A stretch of 64,000 nt of DNA from Barnesiella viscericola DSM 18177. GTDB taxonomy: Bacteria > Bacteroidota > Bacteroidia > Bacteroidales > Barnesiellaceae. Under the pieces are notes generated by a model. The model saw only the letters and a program-made list of their open reading frames with translations. It was not told the DNA's origin and made no database searches. The position numbers and the translations under genes are program-made. Positions 1-9,604 of this stretch are shown in pieces; position 1 is the first letter of the stretch; the number at the start of each line of letters is the position of its first letter. The DNA is taken from contig NZ_CP007034.1 of assembly GCF_000512915.1 (NCBI RefSeq), forward strand, positions 868,001-932,000. The letters are read 5' to 3'.

Positions 1-85
1 TTGACCGAATATAGTGACCAATAACCATCAAAACGATACCTATCCCCTTAGCTATATCGAATGCGATATCTCGTCTCTTTTCCAT
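1..85 (-). CDS. Acyltransferase 3 family protein (5' part, runs off window)
   Basis: Reading leftwards from an ATG at 83-85, the 28 visible codons give an N-terminus with the pattern RDIAFDIAKGIGIVLMVIGH. This is the first membrane helix of the acyltransferase-3 (OafA/WecH-like) family: Arg-x-x-x-x-Asp-x-x-Lys-Gly followed by a hydrophobic stretch and the conserved Gly-His. Such integral membrane enzymes O-acetylate surface polysaccharides. It starts 13 bases after the stop of the upstream glycosyltransferase and is probably the next gene of the capsule operon. Only the first helix is visible, so the assignment rests on this motif and the context. Confidence 0.72.
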   Translation of the reverse strand, partial: MEKRRDIAFDIAKGIGIVLMVIGHYIRS

Positions 86-98
86 TATAGAACTTTTT

Positions 99-1211
99 CT
101 ATTTCTTTCGCGAAGCCTCCTCAAACGATTCAATAATACGCCCCGCCACGGCATCAACCGTAATCAACGAAGCATAATGTTTACAATTCTCCACATAAAA
201 GTCGTTCTGCTCTATTACCCGAGCCATATCCACTTCATTCCAACCATCACGAGCAATACCCAACTGGTTCTCTTCTACCTCATTGCTATTAAATGGTACT
301 TTATTTGTAATTACCGGTGTCGACAAAGAAATCGACTCCATAAGCGATAACATATTATTTTCACGAAAAGAATCAAACAGCGAAGCCTTTGACTCCCGAT
401 AATATCGGAATAATTCTTCATGAGATAACTTTCCCAGCAAAATAATTTGCTGTTGTCTACCCATCTCCGCAATCTGCCGGGTATAATCGTCACGCAACAC
501 TCCGTCACCCGCAATATACAGCACATAGTTGCCATATTGCGGATAGTTCGACAAGAAAGCATCAAACTTGGCCATAATCGACCCGATATTCTTACGCGGA
601 ATCAACTGACCTACCGTCAGGAACTGCGGTTTCTTCACACCATTGTCGGCCGAAGCAGGAACCAACTTTACCCCATGACCAATAGGCTCGCCTACCCGAG
701 GCATATATTGCTTAATAAATCGCTGCGACACATACGACCGGGGTATCACCCAAACTTTACGCATAAAAAGTCGTGCCACCACATTATACCACACCCGAGA
801 AGGGATTTTCTTCATCTTACGATTATGCGAACCCAACTCCTGCCAGATCGCCGTCTTTCCCGGAAAGATACGTGCAGCCATTAAAGACGAGACCGAAAAA
901 GTTTCACTGGTCAACACCATGTCGACACACTGCCGACGACTCTTCAAAAAATGCCACAGCCCGGGCATAAAGGGTATCAGACTCGGTTTGAAGAGCCGGG
1001 ACCACCGAGTTTCCAGAAAAACAACCTCAAACTCATATTTCTCCCTCTGTTTGGGGGCATAATCCCGAGCAGCCACAAGTGTAACTGTGTGCCCAGCCCG
1101 ATAGTAGGCTAAGCACAAATCATAAATCATCGTATCTTTGATGGTCTTCACCCGAGGGATAACCCCCTTTTCGGGCGTAAAAAGTATGGGATTAATGACA
1201 ATGATTCTCAT
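99..1211 (-). CDS. Glycosyltransferase, GT4-like (GT-B fold)
   Basis: A 370-residue soluble glycosyltransferase in the capsule operon, expected to add a sugar to the lipid-linked repeat unit on the cytoplasmic face. The N-terminal half has the Rossmann-like start MRIIVINP and the C-terminal half carries the group-1 donor-binding region: FLTVGQLIPRKNI, then LYIAGDG, then an acidic segment ESISLSTPVITN near residues 291-302, equivalent to the E-x7-E motif. The start is ATG at 1209-1211, 10 bases after the stop of the GT2 gene. The acceptor and sugar cannot be predicted. Confidence 0.85.
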   Translation of the reverse strand: MRIIVINPILFTPEKGVIPRVKTIKDTMIYDLCLAYYRAGHTVTLVAARDYAPKQREKYEFEVVFLETRWSRLFKPSLIPFMPGLWHFLKSRRQCVDMVLTSETFSVSSLMAARIFPGKTAIWQELGSHNRKMKKIPSRVWYNVVARLFMRKVWVIPRSYVSQRFIKQYMPRVGEPIGHGVKLVPASADNGVKKPQFLTVGQLIPRKNIGSIMAKFDAFLSNYPQYGNYVLYIAGDGVLRDDYTRQIAEMGRQQQIILLGKLSHEELFRYYRESKASLFDSFRENNMLSLMESISLSTPVITNKVPFNSNEVEENQLGIARDGWNEVDMARVIEQNDFYVENCKHYASLITVDAVAGRIIESFEEASRKK

Positions 1212-1221
1212 AGCAACTTAC

Positions 1222-2175
1222 TTATCGCCCCAACAATTTATACTTGATATATCGGTTCATTTTGATAAGAATATAGCGTAGCCTCGGAAAACGGATCAAA
1301 AATTGTAAAACTCTAATCTTAAAAGGGTATTCTGTCGTATCATATTTAATTACTTGCCTTACCCAATTGTCAGTTTTATCTATTTCCTTCACATAAAAGG
1401 CCAATCGTTCAATTTCAAGGATATGGAAACGCCGCTCATTTGCTGCATATAGCCCCCGTTCTTTTAGATTGGTTTTAAGCATTTCGAAATAAGGCTTCCA
1501 CAAATCCTGTCGACTAGTCAACGAACCTCGCATCGATAATGAATCCGACACACAATAATAATTATACACAATGTCATTTATGATTCCTGCTCTATGCACA
1601 TACTTAGACAACTTAATATTAACCAGCACATCAGCAGTAGGATATTTTATATCTCCACCCAAGAATACATCGTCATGCCAAAGAGATCTTTTACTAAAAC
1701 TACTACTCAGACATATCGATTTCAGATCCATTAGATACGCAGCTAATTCATCACCCGAGATTATCCCTGAAAATGGGTGAAAAACCGGAAATTCTCTTTG
1801 AGGCTTAATCCTTCTGTATGCACCAAAAACAATATCTAGCTGATTTTCAACACAATATGTATAAAGTTTTTCTATCGCATCTTGAGGGAACGAATCATCA
1901 GCATCAATAAAAGTAATATATTGCGATGTGGCAACTTCAACGCCTGTACGACGAGCACCTACATCACCCTTATTCTTTTGATGAATAACCCGTATACGCT
2001 TATCTCGTATAGCATATTCATCAGCTATTATACCCGATTTATCAGTCGACTCATCATCGACCAATATAATCTCAATATCCTGAAATGTTTGAGTAAGAAT
2101 ACTATCTACGCAACGTTTCAAATACTCTTCCTTATTATATACCGGAATTATAACCGAAACCGCTCTTTCATCCAT
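1222..2175 (-). CDS. Glycosyltransferase family 2
   Basis: A 317-residue GT-A enzyme. The N-terminus SVIIPVYNKEEYLKRCVDSI is the canonical GT2 start, followed by IILVDDESTDKS (UDP-sugar binding Asp) and FIDADDSF, the DxD-type metal site, near residues 90-97. There is no transmembrane segment; a basic C-terminus (KMNRYIKYKLLGR) could touch the membrane. It lies between the flippase and the GT4 gene and probably extends the capsule repeat unit. The local sequence is AT-rich compared with the flanking housekeeping DNA, as is usual for horizontally exchanged capsule genes. Confidence 0.9.
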   Translation of the reverse strand: MDERAVSVIIPVYNKEEYLKRCVDSILTQTFQDIEIILVDDESTDKSGIIADEYAIRDKRIRVIHQKNKGDVGARRTGVEVATSQYITFIDADDSFPQDAIEKLYTYCVENQLDIVFGAYRRIKPQREFPVFHPFSGIISGDELAAYLMDLKSICLSSSFSKRSLWHDDVFLGGDIKYPTADVLVNIKLSKYVHRAGIINDIVYNYYCVSDSLSMRGSLTSRQDLWKPYFEMLKTNLKERGLYAANERRFHILEIERLAFYVKEIDKTDNWVRQVIKYDTTEYPFKIRVLQFLIRFPRLRYILIKMNRYIKYKLLGR

Positions 2176-2267
2176 ATTCTATTATTTAGCTCGTTTATTA
2201 CAAAAATATATATTACCATCAAATTTACCCATTAAATTATTATCTATTTTCACATACAGCGAACATT

Positions 2268-3680
2268 CTATTTTCTGTATATTTTAGAAAAAGCCATAAC
2301 TTTCAGTTGACTCTTTACATACCCAGGCATTACTACCCATAGAACAATCATTAATGCCCAAACATAGACTATTTGAAAATAAATACTTATGACTTCATAA
2401 TAAATTATTCCAGCGACAATACACCCGCCCAACGGAATCATGCCTGCATAAGGTATTTTCACTTGGAAGAACCGACGTGAATCAACAATACGATACAGGA
2501 ATAGAAACAAATAGGTAAAAATCGAGGAAACCACAATTCCCCAAATGCCCCACTGCTGTACCAGCAGGTAATTAAGCAACAAATTCAACCCAGTCGACAA
2601 AATAATCCCGGGCAGATTTCGTGCCGTCTCCTTGGAGCACTGATACCCCATATCAAAAAATGAGGTCAATGAGAAGAATATGACCGATATTCCCATTGGA
2701 AACAAATATTGAGCACTGTCCTGGAAATTTTCATCGACCAACCAAACGTAATTCCATTTAATCACAAAGATTAGTAAAATCACAAAGGCCGAAAAGATAT
2801 ACATCTGAGCATATAATACCGACGAAAAAAAACGATTCTTATCTTGAGATCCATATTGTTTTATGGATGTCTCCTGCCAAGCCTGATAGATAATCAACGA
2901 GAATGTCTCAAATATTGAGACAAACTTCATGGCCACAGCATAAATTCCATTAGACTCAAGCCCCAAATAATGATTGATAAACAATCGGTTTGAGCTCCCC
3001 AATAACCAATAACACAAGGCATTAGGCAAAAGAGGTAACGAGTATCTAATCATCTCCTGATTAATCTGAGGATCTGAGGAATTGTATCGAAAATACTTTT
3101 TCAAGATTCTAAGCTTGCATTCGATAATACACATCGAAAAAAAACGAGATAAGATATTAGCGTAAAAGATACCCAGCACTCCGCAATCTAAATTTATGAT
3201 AAACAAGCAACTGAAAACTATGGTTAAGAGCGACGTCAAAATGCCGATATAGACAAAATAAACATTTCTGCCAAGCCCTCGAATAACTTGAATATAAATT
3301 TCATAAAACATGAATACAACGGTCAAGGCGACAATCCAGGGGAGGAACCGTATCTCGAAAAAGAAGAGACAAAAAAGGCCTATAATAAAAGCGACAAGTG
3401 TCGCCCTCAGCAAGAACCGACAAGTAAATGATATAATATCTTTTCTTGTTCTATCATCTTCGTTACCAAGCAAAAAGCGGAAAACTCCATCTCGTAACTG
3501 AAATGAAAGGATTCCAATACCTAAGAATGAAATATTCAAAGCAATATCATAATAGCCAAAATCGTCAGGAGCAATAAAATAGGTATACAAAGGGACCAAC
3601 AGGAAGGTAATAAGCTTAGAGCCTAAGTTTCCCACAGCATAGATAAAGATATCATTTATAAATTTGTTCCCCCTATTCAT
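2268..3680 (-). CDS. Polysaccharide repeat-unit flippase (Wzx/MATE-like)
   Basis: A 470-residue polytopic membrane protein with about 12-14 hydrophobic segments spread over its whole length. It has the oligosaccharide flippase start (NKFINDIFIYAVGNLGSKLI) seen in the PST/MVF families. The inferred role is moving undecaprenyl-linked capsule repeat units across the inner membrane. The gene starts inside the last codons of the polymerase gene (8-base overlap, 3673-3680), so the two are translated as a coupled pair. A gap of about 90 bases separates it from the following GT2. Confidence 0.88.
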   Translation of the reverse strand: MNRGNKFINDIFIYAVGNLGSKLITFLLVPLYTYFIAPDDFGYYDIALNISFLGIGILSFQLRDGVFRFLLGNEDDRTRKDIISFTCRFLLRATLVAFIIGLFCLFFFEIRFLPWIVALTVVFMFYEIYIQVIRGLGRNVYFVYIGILTSLLTIVFSCLFIINLDCGVLGIFYANILSRFFSMCIIECKLRILKKYFRYNSSDPQINQEMIRYSLPLLPNALCYWLLGSSNRLFINHYLGLESNGIYAVAMKFVSIFETFSLIIYQAWQETSIKQYGSQDKNRFFSSVLYAQMYIFSAFVILLIFVIKWNYVWLVDENFQDSAQYLFPMGISVIFFSLTSFFDMGYQCSKETARNLPGIILSTGLNLLLNYLLVQQWGIWGIVVSSIFTYLFLFLYRIVDSRRFFQVKIPYAGMIPLGGCIVAGIIYYEVISIYFQIVYVWALMIVLWVVMPGYVKSQLKVMAFSKIYRK

Positions 3681-4908
3681 TTTTATATCGAATTGTTTGC
3701 AACTCTTTCTTATTTATTTCGGCTATTTCCCTCACCACAAATCCCAAGAGTATCATTACCATAATACCGGGGCCTTGCAAAAATACACTCCCCGCTACCG
3801 ACTCTATGGCAATGAACACGATAATCAGCAGCCCTATTTTATGGAGTTGAATAGCATCAGAATTTACCGTTTTGGGCTTGATTTTCCGATACACCCATAC
3901 CCAAAAGTAGACAAATAAAATAATCCCTACAATACCAAACTGCACCAACTCGGGGAAGAATGTATCGGAGACAAAAGGACAGTCCCCCTCCTCCAATCCC
4001 CAAATCTTGTCAATATCATATAGAGAATATAATAGGGAATACCCCACCTGTCCCGAAGAGAATGTTGCATAAGAGGCCAATCCCGACCCAAAGATGAAAT
4101 GATCCATCAAAACCAAGGGAGCTTGTGCATACAAAGCAGCCCGAGCAAATGAGTAGTCCATCTCATCGGCATCCAACAAGAAACCCGAAGACAAGAAATA
4201 GTAGTCGATTTTACCCCAAGCTACATACAACATGGCACAGAAAACGAATACTATTGTGAGCCACTGTTTTAATTTCATCCGAACCAAGATACCCGGTTTA
4301 TACCAGAAAAAGATATATACGGCCACCACAAAAAAACCGTAGAACTTGGAGCGGGTACTGAAAAAACCTACTACAAGCATAAGTATCATGATAATCTTGT
4401 CGCGACGAGTCAGATTTTGGTAGGAACAATAGTAATATATCAAGAACAACAGGATACTGATAATGCCGAAATAGGCCACATGAAAGAAAAACACCGTACC
4501 ATAACCCGATAAAATAATAGTTAACATGATAATGCTAAGCGCTATGCATAACCTCTTCAAAAACAACTTCTGCGAATCATTGAATCTCACCCTCATGGAA
4601 TAGGCGGCATAAAAGGCAATAAAAGGTTTTAACTGTATGAAAAAATCATACATGATGGCCTTGGAGGTGTTGTAATGGACAAAGAAAAGAGAATAGAGCA
4701 TATAAAAGGTCATAATCCCCACAACGGCAAATAGACCTTTGTATTGCCGATGATTCCTGTTACCTAAAATGTCCAAAACACACAAGGCTGCCAGCAGCAA
4801 AGTGATGAGTTCATCAGAGCTTTTAAACCACATCAATAGATAGGTATAAACGCCCACAATGAGCATCAAGATGAATAACCCATAGAATATTTTATTCAGA
4901 GATATCAT
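3673..4908 (-). CDS. O-antigen/capsule polymerase (Wzy-like)
   Basis: A 411-residue inner-membrane protein with about ten hydrophobic segments and a large, poorly hydrophobic loop (roughly residues 215-330, after KIDYYFLSSG). This is the topology of Wzy polymerases and WaaL-type proteins. Sequence conservation is low in this family, so the call rests on topology plus position between the BY-kinase gene (3 bases away) and the flippase (overlapping). The role is inferred: polymerising repeat units on the periplasmic face. Confidence 0.75.
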   Translation of the reverse strand: MISLNKIFYGLFILMLIVGVYTYLLMWFKSSDELITLLLAALCVLDILGNRNHRQYKGLFAVVGIMTFYMLYSLFFVHYNTSKAIMYDFFIQLKPFIAFYAAYSMRVRFNDSQKLFLKRLCIALSIIMLTIILSGYGTVFFFHVAYFGIISILLFLIYYYCSYQNLTRRDKIIMILMLVVGFFSTRSKFYGFFVVAVYIFFWYKPGILVRMKLKQWLTIVFVFCAMLYVAWGKIDYYFLSSGFLLDADEMDYSFARAALYAQAPLVLMDHFIFGSGLASYATFSSGQVGYSLLYSLYDIDKIWGLEEGDCPFVSDTFFPELVQFGIVGIILFVYFWVWVYRKIKPKTVNSDAIQLHKIGLLIIVFIAIESVAGSVFLQGPGIMVMILLGFVVREIAEINKKELQTIRYKNE

Positions 4909-4911
4909 TTC

Positions 4912-7242
4912 TTATCTTCTCATGTGCTTGTCTGAGTATCCGTACTCTTTTACTTCAGTATCGTTCAAGACAAAGATGAGGTTCTTCAAAGAACCCTCAG
5001 CAGCAAAATCGATGGCATTGAACACACTACTCTTTTGCGTATAGTTGGCCCGGCATACATAGATTGTAGCATCAGTAAAGCGAGTCAACGAAAAGGTATC
5101 AGCAATTCGTTCCACAGGTGCCGTATCCAAAATAATGCAATCATATTTCTCCCGCAAGTCTCTCATCAAACAATCCAGTCGATCAGACAGCAACAACTCT
5201 GAAGGATTGGGTGGAATGGGTCCGGCCGTCATTACATCAAGCCTCTCGGTTTGTTTTTGAATAAGCACGGTTTTATCGGCTTTGTCTTCCGAAGTCAAAT
5301 AGGGAATCAATCCCCCTTTATTTTTAATTCCCAAATAATTAGCAATTTGCGGATTACGGAAATTCAAATCAATTAACAATGTACGCTTTCCGGTCAATGC
5401 CTGCGTATAAGCTAAATTAAGACTGACAAATGATTTTCCCTCTTCGGATCCAGCCGAAGTCACCATGAGAACTTTCTTGTCTCCCCCACCTAAAACGAGC
5501 TGTAAGTTGGAACGTAACAGGCGGAATAACTCCGACACTACCGAAGTGCTCCCGTTTTTCACAACCACATAATCGTCCGATGTATTATGACAAATTTCAC
5601 CGGCAATAGGCAACTTGGTCAAACGACGTAAATCGCCTTTCGTAGCAAACTTAACCGTAAAGATGGTTTTCCCATACAGATAGACTACCGGGAGTATGAG
5701 ACCGACAACAAACGCAACAAACAACAGGAGCATTGTTTGAGGGGCAACCGGCTTGTCTTTGCTATATGCCTCATTGACAATACGACACTTGGGCGAGGTT
5801 GCAGTCAAAGTCATGGCACTCTCCTCGCGCCGCTTCATCAAGAAAGTATACAACTCATTCTTAATAAGCTGATTTCGCTTAATATCCATATAGGTTCTTT
5901 CCTGCTCAGGAAATCCTCGAAGTCTTGCTTTGAAATCGGCTTCTTGTTTTTTCAAATCGTCTCGAGCAATTTCTGAGCTTTCCTTGGCTTTCGATACCGT
6001 ATTCAAAATATTTCCACGCATGGCATCGATTTGAGCGGTCAACGTGCGCAAGGACAAGTTCGAATCTTTGGCAGTACGCAACAGACGCATACGTTCCAAC
6101 AGCAACTTGTTATACTCATTGATGGCCTCGGCAGCTCCCTTATCGGGCAAACCGGTTGTGATAGGGACCAACGAATATTTGTTCTCGGGCTTGTTCAAGA
6201 AACTGTCAACCATCGAGATAATCGAGTATTGAGTTTCGGCTTCAAGCAACAATTTGCGATACTGGCTACTCGACTCGAGAATAATTTGTGCCTCGGTATC
6301 GATATCCGACAAATCGTTTTTACGCTTGTACTCCTCGATAACGCGCTCAGCCTCATGTAGCTCGTTTTCTACAGTAGACAAACGCTCGTCAATGAAGGTT
6401 AGCATATTTTGAGCCTTCAAATTTTTATTCAATATGGCGTCTTCATTGTAGCAATCAATGAGCGTATTCAGTATATCTTTACCCCGGCGCCGATTGGTAT
6501 CTTCAATCCTCAAAGCAATACCATTGGCCTTCTTGTCTGACAAATCTATTACCAGGCGTTTCTCCAATATTTCAGTCTGGGTATCATAACTGTTCACATG
6601 AGCGACAAATCGTAATTCTTGTCCAGGTATATAGTAACGGGTCGTGTCGATAACAATCCCCTCGCCATAATCGAGTTTTATCGGGAATGACGTAGCCTCA
6701 GTCTCAACCAGTGTACTGAAAAATCCTTTTGTAATCAAGGCTTTAATTTTGGGGCTACCCTCATCGACCTGGACCTTTACGACAAAACCTCCAACCAAGG
6801 TATCAAGCATCGATTCCGGCACATTGACCGTCAACGGAGAATTTCCGTAATACTCCACTTTATCGAAAAAGCTCTTCTTGTTGGTATAGGTTTTGTTCAA
6901 TTCAAGACGTTGCACCATCTCACGAATCAACGAGTGTGAGGAGATAACCAATATCTCGTCATTCACCGAGCCTCCACCAATCATGCCACTCAAAGAGAAA
7001 CCGCCGCTTACATTGCCCATCAAAGAGGACAATCCGCCGCCACCTTGATCTTCATCTTCATTAACAAGAATATCCGCCGAAATGGCATATTGCGGTTTGG
7101 CTATCTTCAAATAACAAAATACTAATACGACGCAAACAAAAACCGAACCGGCAAACAGATACCAGTTCCGGCGGGCTATACGCCACAAAGCTGCTATATC
7201 TACATTATCATTCCGTCTTTCGGTAGAATAATTCTCTTCCAT
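4912..7242 (-). CDS. Polysaccharide co-polymerase / bacterial tyrosine kinase (Wzc/Ptk-like)
   Basis: About 776 residues from the ATG at 7240-7242; the longer reading frame begins with a TTG and looks less likely. Order: N-terminal Wzz domain with a membrane helix (near residues 30-50), a GumC-like periplasmic coiled-coil region, a second membrane helix (LLLFVAFVVGLILPVVYLYG), then a cytoplasmic P-loop kinase. Walker A is SAGSEEGKS near residue 595, Walker A' is LLIDLNFRNP, and Walker B is DCIILDTAP near 702. The C-terminus has only two tyrosines (EYGYSDKHMRR) instead of a long tyrosine cluster. It controls chain length together with the export protein encoded just upstream. Confidence 0.92.
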   Translation of the reverse strand: MEENYSTERRNDNVDIAALWRIARRNWYLFAGSVFVCVVLVFCYLKIAKPQYAISADILVNEDEDQGGGGLSSLMGNVSGGFSLSGMIGGGSVNDEILVISSHSLIREMVQRLELNKTYTNKKSFFDKVEYYGNSPLTVNVPESMLDTLVGGFVVKVQVDEGSPKIKALITKGFFSTLVETEATSFPIKLDYGEGIVIDTTRYYIPGQELRFVAHVNSYDTQTEILEKRLVIDLSDKKANGIALRIEDTNRRRGKDILNTLIDCYNEDAILNKNLKAQNMLTFIDERLSTVENELHEAERVIEEYKRKNDLSDIDTEAQIILESSSQYRKLLLEAETQYSIISMVDSFLNKPENKYSLVPITTGLPDKGAAEAINEYNKLLLERMRLLRTAKDSNLSLRTLTAQIDAMRGNILNTVSKAKESSEIARDDLKKQEADFKARLRGFPEQERTYMDIKRNQLIKNELYTFLMKRREESAMTLTATSPKCRIVNEAYSKDKPVAPQTMLLLFVAFVVGLILPVVYLYGKTIFTVKFATKGDLRRLTKLPIAGEICHNTSDDYVVVKNGSTSVVSELFRLLRSNLQLVLGGGDKKVLMVTSAGSEEGKSFVSLNLAYTQALTGKRTLLIDLNFRNPQIANYLGIKNKGGLIPYLTSEDKADKTVLIQKQTERLDVMTAGPIPPNPSELLLSDRLDCLMRDLREKYDCIILDTAPVERIADTFSLTRFTDATIYVCRANYTQKSSVFNAIDFAAEGSLKNLIFVLNDTEVKEYGYSDKHMRR

Positions 7243-7261
7243 ATGCAATACAAGGATTTTC

Positions 7262-8059
7262 TTATCTTATAAACAGGGCTATTGCCAACGAAGCCAATAC
7301 TGAAATAGCACTCACTACGGTTCCAGCTACCGAGATACGATATGAGGCCAACTGGTTATAATCGGAGTTGTTTCGCTGGGCACGGTTGGGCATGACATAT
7401 ACTACGTCATTTTGTTTCAGGTAGAAATAGGGCGATTCAAACGTTGCCTTATCCGTCAAATCGAAATGATGAAACACCCGCTTGCCATTTTCTTCTCGAA
7501 TAAGCAGGATATTTTTTCGCTCGCCATAAATAGTCAAATCACCAGCAGCCCCTATGGCATCGAGTATTGAGATACGCTCAGTCTGTACCGGAATCTGACC
7601 CGGACTTTTCACCTCGCCCAATACCACGACTTTAAAGTTCATAAACTGAACCAGGACAAAAGGATCTTTCAATTCGGGACGTATCTTGTCTTCGATATAC
7701 TCGGCCAACTCGGTACGGGTCAATCCGGCGGCGTGAATACGGCCCACACTGGGGAAATAGATATATCCATCTTTACTTACCGTATAGACCTGCAAGTTGG
7801 GAACGGTAGTCAACTCTTTCTTGCCGGGCTCGGAATAGGATACCGCAGGTAGATTATAAGGAGCCGCAGCATCGGGCACAACCGACGAAACAGTAATCGA
7901 CAGCATATCATCAGGAGCTATCTGCAATTCGTAATCACCGACATCAAGCTTCCCGCTTAACTGATCGACATCTAAATTCTCAAAATAAGTTGTCTTATTG
8001 GTCGCACACGAAGTTGCTAACAACAACAAGACAACAGCACTTAACATGTTTATTTTCAT
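7262..8059 (-). CDS. Polysaccharide export outer-membrane lipoprotein (OPX, Wza-like)
   Basis: A signal peptide MKINMLSAVVLLLLATSC with a lipobox ending at Cys is obtained from the ATG at 8057-8059, which is why this start is preferred over the upstream in-frame GTG at 8077. The mature part has the polysaccharide export (Poly_export) segment around YELQIAPDDMLSITVSS and SLBB-type beta-grasp segments (VVVLGEVKSPGQIPV; SILDAIGAAGDLTIYGERKNILLIR). A C-terminal hydrophobic helix (SVLASLAIALFI) fits the outer-membrane helix of the Bacteroidota-type OPX proteins. It is first in the operon, 19 bases ahead of the co-polymerase. Confidence 0.92.
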   Translation of the reverse strand: MKINMLSAVVLLLLATSCATNKTTYFENLDVDQLSGKLDVGDYELQIAPDDMLSITVSSVVPDAAAPYNLPAVSYSEPGKKELTTVPNLQVYTVSKDGYIYFPSVGRIHAAGLTRTELAEYIEDKIRPELKDPFVLVQFMNFKVVVLGEVKSPGQIPVQTERISILDAIGAAGDLTIYGERKNILLIREENGKRVFHHFDLTDKATFESPYFYLKQNDVVYVMPNRAQRNNSDYNQLASYRISVAGTVVSAISVLASLAIALFIR

Positions 8060-8292
8060 TACACTATTCTTTTCCACCCGGATAGGTCCGGCATAATTCT
8101 ATTATATAACGGGATTTTACTTCATTTTATTATATAGATTTCTCTATCTTTCTCGGAGTTTTATTTCAAATTCAATATTCGATTTTGCCTCCCCGAAGCT
8201 CGTTCCATAAATTTTCACATTCCACAGACACAATAGCGGTGCAAAAATAATATTTAATCTGTTTTTCAAGTGCAGAGTTTGAAAAAGTTTTG

Positions 8293-8300
8293 TACGTTTG
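8293..8300 (+). promoter_or_regulatory. Bacteroidales -7 promoter box TACGTTTG
   Basis: TACGTTTG matches the TAnnTTTG consensus used by the Bacteroidota primary sigma factor. Transcription would start a few bases downstream, about 15-20 bases before the ATG of the glycosyltransferase at 8322. It lies in the 262-base divergent region between the export lipoprotein gene and that glycosyltransferase. No clear -7 box was picked out for the opposite, capsule-operon direction. Confidence 0.6.
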
Positions 8301-8321
8301 TAACACTTTTTGTTATATGCT

Positions 8322-9503
8322 ATGAACTTGAATTTCTCGTGGAACTTTTCTGCGCCCGAGCTATACGGTATAGGAGCCTTTGCGCTTTTTTGGATAATCG
8401 AAATCATATACCAGCTCTATCTTTTTAACCGACCATTCCGTTTTTATCAAAAAAGCAACCAAAGGAAAAACCGATATACCGCTACATTACCATCGGTATC
8501 GGTTATTGTCTACGCTCAAAACGATGCCGACAACCTTATTCAGTTCATGCCCCGCATCTTGAATCAGGACTATCCTCAATTCGAGGTTATTGTGGTCAAC
8601 GACGACTCAACCGACGACTCAAAAGATATACTCGCCTCACTCGAATCACAATACTCCAATCTCTACCACACCTATGTTCCCGAGGGATCGCGTAACCTGA
8701 GTCACAAAAAGTTAGCTCTTACATTGGGAGTTAAGGCGGCCCAATATGACATCGTAGTCTTTACCAATGCCAACTGCTGTCCTCCCAGTAACCAGTGGCT
8801 GTCGACCCTGACCCGCAACTTTGTCGACGGAACTGACATCGTGTTGGGTTACACAGCCATGAACCGGAAGGAAAAAGAGAGACTCTCGTTCTGGTACTGC
8901 TCCTACGACAAACTGATTTTCACCCTGCGCTATCTTTCATTTGCCCTTATCGGTCGTCCCTACATGGGCGAGAGTTCCAACCTGGCCTATCGTAAGGAGC
9001 TTTTTTTCAAAAACAAAGGTTTTTCCAAATACCTGCATCTGCATTATGGCGACGACGATCTGTTCATCAACGAAATAGCTACAAGAAAGAACACCCGGGT
9101 CGAACTGGCCGACGAGGCTCAGATGATGGCTTTCTACGACGACAACTACGAGGCATGGAAGGAGTTGAAACTACAATACGATTTCACGTCGAAATACTTG
9201 CACACGGCAGCCAAAGCGGTGTTTGGGTTTGGTAAAGTGTGCGACTATGCCTTTGACATTCTATTCCTCTTGATTGCTACATGGGGAGTGCTTCACAACT
9301 GGATTCTCCTGCTCATAGCGCTGCTGCCAGCCATAGTCCTGTTTACCGTCAAGGTGGTGATATATCGCCGAACAGCCAAGATTCTTCACTTACCCAGGCT
9401 TTTTTTTGCGCTACCCCTCTTCTCGCTGGTGCAACCGTGGGTCAATCTCTATTTCAACATTATCGGGTCGGCCTCGCGAAAGAAAAACTTTACCTGGCGG
9501 TAA
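8322..9503 (+). CDS. Membrane-anchored glycosyltransferase family 2
   Basis: 393 residues from ATG 8322; the reading frame is open to a TTG at 8310, which is less plausible. An N-terminal helix (GIGAFALFWIIEIIYQLYLF) is followed by a GT2 domain: SVSVIVYAQNDADNL, VIVVNDDSTDDS, and GDDDLFINEIA as the acidic acceptor motif. Two or three C-terminal membrane helices lie at about residues 300-390. This is the layout of processive or polyprenyl-phosphate-dependent GT2 enzymes, although no Q-x-x-R-W motif is visible. It is divergent from the capsule operon and ends at a strong hairpin. The substrate is unknown. Confidence 0.85.
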   Translation: MNLNFSWNFSAPELYGIGAFALFWIIEIIYQLYLFNRPFRFYQKSNQRKNRYTATLPSVSVIVYAQNDADNLIQFMPRILNQDYPQFEVIVVNDDSTDDSKDILASLESQYSNLYHTYVPEGSRNLSHKKLALTLGVKAAQYDIVVFTNANCCPPSNQWLSTLTRNFVDGTDIVLGYTAMNRKEKERLSFWYCSYDKLIFTLRYLSFALIGRPYMGESSNLAYRKELFFKNKGFSKYLHLHYGDDDLFINEIATRKNTRVELADEAQMMAFYDDNYEAWKELKLQYDFTSKYLHTAAKAVFGFGKVCDYAFDILFLLIATWGVLHNWILLLIALLPAIVLFTVKVVIYRRTAKILHLPRLFFALPLFSLVQPWVNLYFNIIGSASRKKNFTWR

Positions 9504-9540
9504 CCCGATTCGTTCGCCAGTACCCTCCCTCAGATATAGA

Positions 9541-9572
9541 AAAGGCTGTATCATTTCGGTGGTACAGCCTTT
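9541..9572. terminator. Intrinsic terminator hairpin
   Basis: AAAGGCTGTA at 9541-9550 pairs perfectly with TACAGCCTTT at 9563-9572 around a 12-base loop. It lies between the convergent ends of the GT2 gene (stop 9503, plus) and the Hsp20 gene (stop 9605, minus), so it probably acts in both directions. Confidence 0.75.
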
Positions 9573-9604
9573 CGCTTGTTAAACTTTATAATTGTTTATG
9601 CCCC

